Source: Candidula unifasciata (taxonomy: Eukaryota > Mollusca > Gastropoda > Stylommatophora > Geomitridae). From it: 64,000 nt of DNA. This document shows, piece by piece, positions 62,990-64,000 of this stretch. The translations under genes were made by a program, and so were the position numbers. The notes beneath the pieces are model-generated. The model searched no databases, had not been told where the DNA came from, and saw nothing but the letters and a program-made list of their open reading frames with translations. Every line of letters begins with the position of its first letter. Within the stretch, counting starts at the first letter, position 1. The stretch is from assembly GCA_905116865.2 (NCBI GenBank), contig CAJHNH020000791.1, positions 369,950 through 433,949 on the forward strand, given 5' to 3'.

Positions 62990-63270
62990 GGCCAATAAAT
63001 TAGTTTTCTTCTTGTTGTCTAAAGCATAATAAATAACTGTTATTGTTTTATCTGAAATGTAAACCTTGCCTTAGCTGTACTTGATAACAGAGAGATGTGT
63101 ACATGCATAAATTATGGCAGCATTCTGTTATTAGTCTCTACCTGCCAGATTTACATCCACTTACAGATGATGACTATGTACAGATTTCTGTGTGATGATG
63201 ATTGTGTTTGCTGACTTATGGCTGCCAGTTACAGGGACGCCCTCAAATAAAAGGGCTCAAAACTATGGAA
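62990..63270 (+). promoter_or_regulatory. 3'UTR with three AATAAA polyadenylation signals
   Basis: AATAAA occurs at 62994-62999, just after the stop codon, at 63028-63033 and at 63246-63251. The first is so close to the stop that the second or third is more likely to be the main one. Cleavage sites cannot be read from the sequence. Confidence 0.55.
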
Positions 63271-63402
63271 TTCAGAAGTGAAGAAAACAAATTGGCATTA
63301 AACGAAATAGAGAGAGCTTCCTGTTAAACATACAAGAAAAAAGAAATGTCATCTTCGCGTGGGATTTTAAGTGGTGTGTGGCAGTCTAACCCCCACGCCG
63401 CC

Positions 63403-63417
63403 CCCCCCCCCCCCCCA
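63403..63417. repeat. poly-C run
   Basis: About 17 C after GCCG. Confidence 0.9.
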
Positions 63418-63475
63418 AACCACTTTTTTATTGTTTTGCAAACATCAGTCCTGTGTATTCATGATGTCTAATCGC

Positions 63476-64000
63476 GTATATTTGTCACTCTGCCACCTAA
63501 TCCAGTATTAATTTGTCACTCTGTCTTAATCCAGTAATCATTTGTCATTCTTTCACATAATCCAGTATTCATTTGTCACTCTATCACTGAATCCAGCAAT
63601 CATGTATCACTCTGTGACGTTATCCAGTCATCACATGTCATTTAATCTGGTAATCATTTGTAACATAATCCAGTAATCATTATCACCTAATCCAGCAATT
63701 ATTTGTAACATAATCTAGTAATTATTTTTCACATAATCCAGTCATCATTTATCACTCTGTCACTTAATCCAGCAATCATTTATAACATAATGCAGTCATC
63801 ATTTGTCACTCTGTCACTTAATTCAGGAATCATTTGTCACTTTGTCACACAATCCAGTAATCATTTGTCACTCTGTCACATAATACAGTAATCATTTGTC
63901 ACTCTGTCACACAATCCAGTAATCATTTGTCACTCTGTCACACAATCCAGTAATCATTTGTCACTCTGTCATACAATCCAGTATTCATTTGTCACTCTGT
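63476..64000. repeat. downstream minisatellite, ~31-bp unit, runs off the window
   Basis: Unit contains AATCCAGTAATCATTTGTCA and CTCTGTCAC; more regular towards the right edge. Confidence 0.94.

Overview
This is animal nuclear DNA: spliced genes with GT-AG introns, non-LTR retrotransposon fragments, tRNA-derived SINE-like pieces, DNA-transposon MITEs and very many tandem repeats. The one host gene I can support is a MET/RON-family receptor tyrosine kinase on the + strand. An invertebrate, probably a lophotrochozoan and most likely a mollusc, is my best guess. It rests on the general look of the retrotransposons and on a SPIN-like hAT MITE, a family known from a pond snail. No species can be named from the sequence.

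The receptor gene fills 12148-62989. I place 21 coding exons whose phases all join without a stop (4122 nt, 1373 residues). They encode a signal peptide, a Sema domain (exons 1-4), a PSI domain (exon 4), four IPT domains (exons 5-12), one transmembrane helix (exon 13), a juxtamembrane segment (exons 14-15), a complete tyrosine kinase (exons 15-21) and a short tail with a TYVNI docking site. All kinase catalytic residues are present: glycine loop, [15 protein letters not shown] and the twin activation-loop tyrosines. Three AATAAA signals follow the stop codon. A non-coding 5' exon is probably at or beyond the left side of the gene.

1-12147 lies upstream and holds no recognisable host gene. It contains five minisatellites, two CA-rich microsatellite tracts, LINE 3' ends (240-545, 2500-2775), a SPIN-like hAT MITE (3214-3410), a TTAA-flanked MITE (4677-4814), an antisense LINE with reverse transcriptase (6893-8896) and a SINE-like tRNA head (10070-10145).

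Inside the gene most of the length is intronic repeat. Adding my array estimates gives roughly 23 kb of tandem repeat in the 64 kb window, against about 4.1 kb of coding sequence. Nearly every array has its own unit and period (17 to 98 bp), so they look locally born rather than dispersed. Many start at or just after a 5' splice site, and in two cases (exons 15 and 19) the repeat unit contains a copy of the exon-intron junction itself. Mobile elements inside introns include a likely solo LTR that interrupts a minisatellite, a LINE inserted in another minisatellite, a 934-bp piggyBac-like element, and antisense LINE fragments directly next to the acceptors of exons 7 and 17.

I do not see a defence system, operon-like cluster or other new multi-gene system. 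The most unusual feature is the link between minisatellites and splice donors, including a 21-bp in-frame array at the codons of the kinase glycine loop and a 101-bp duplication of the catalytic-loop exon end with its donor.
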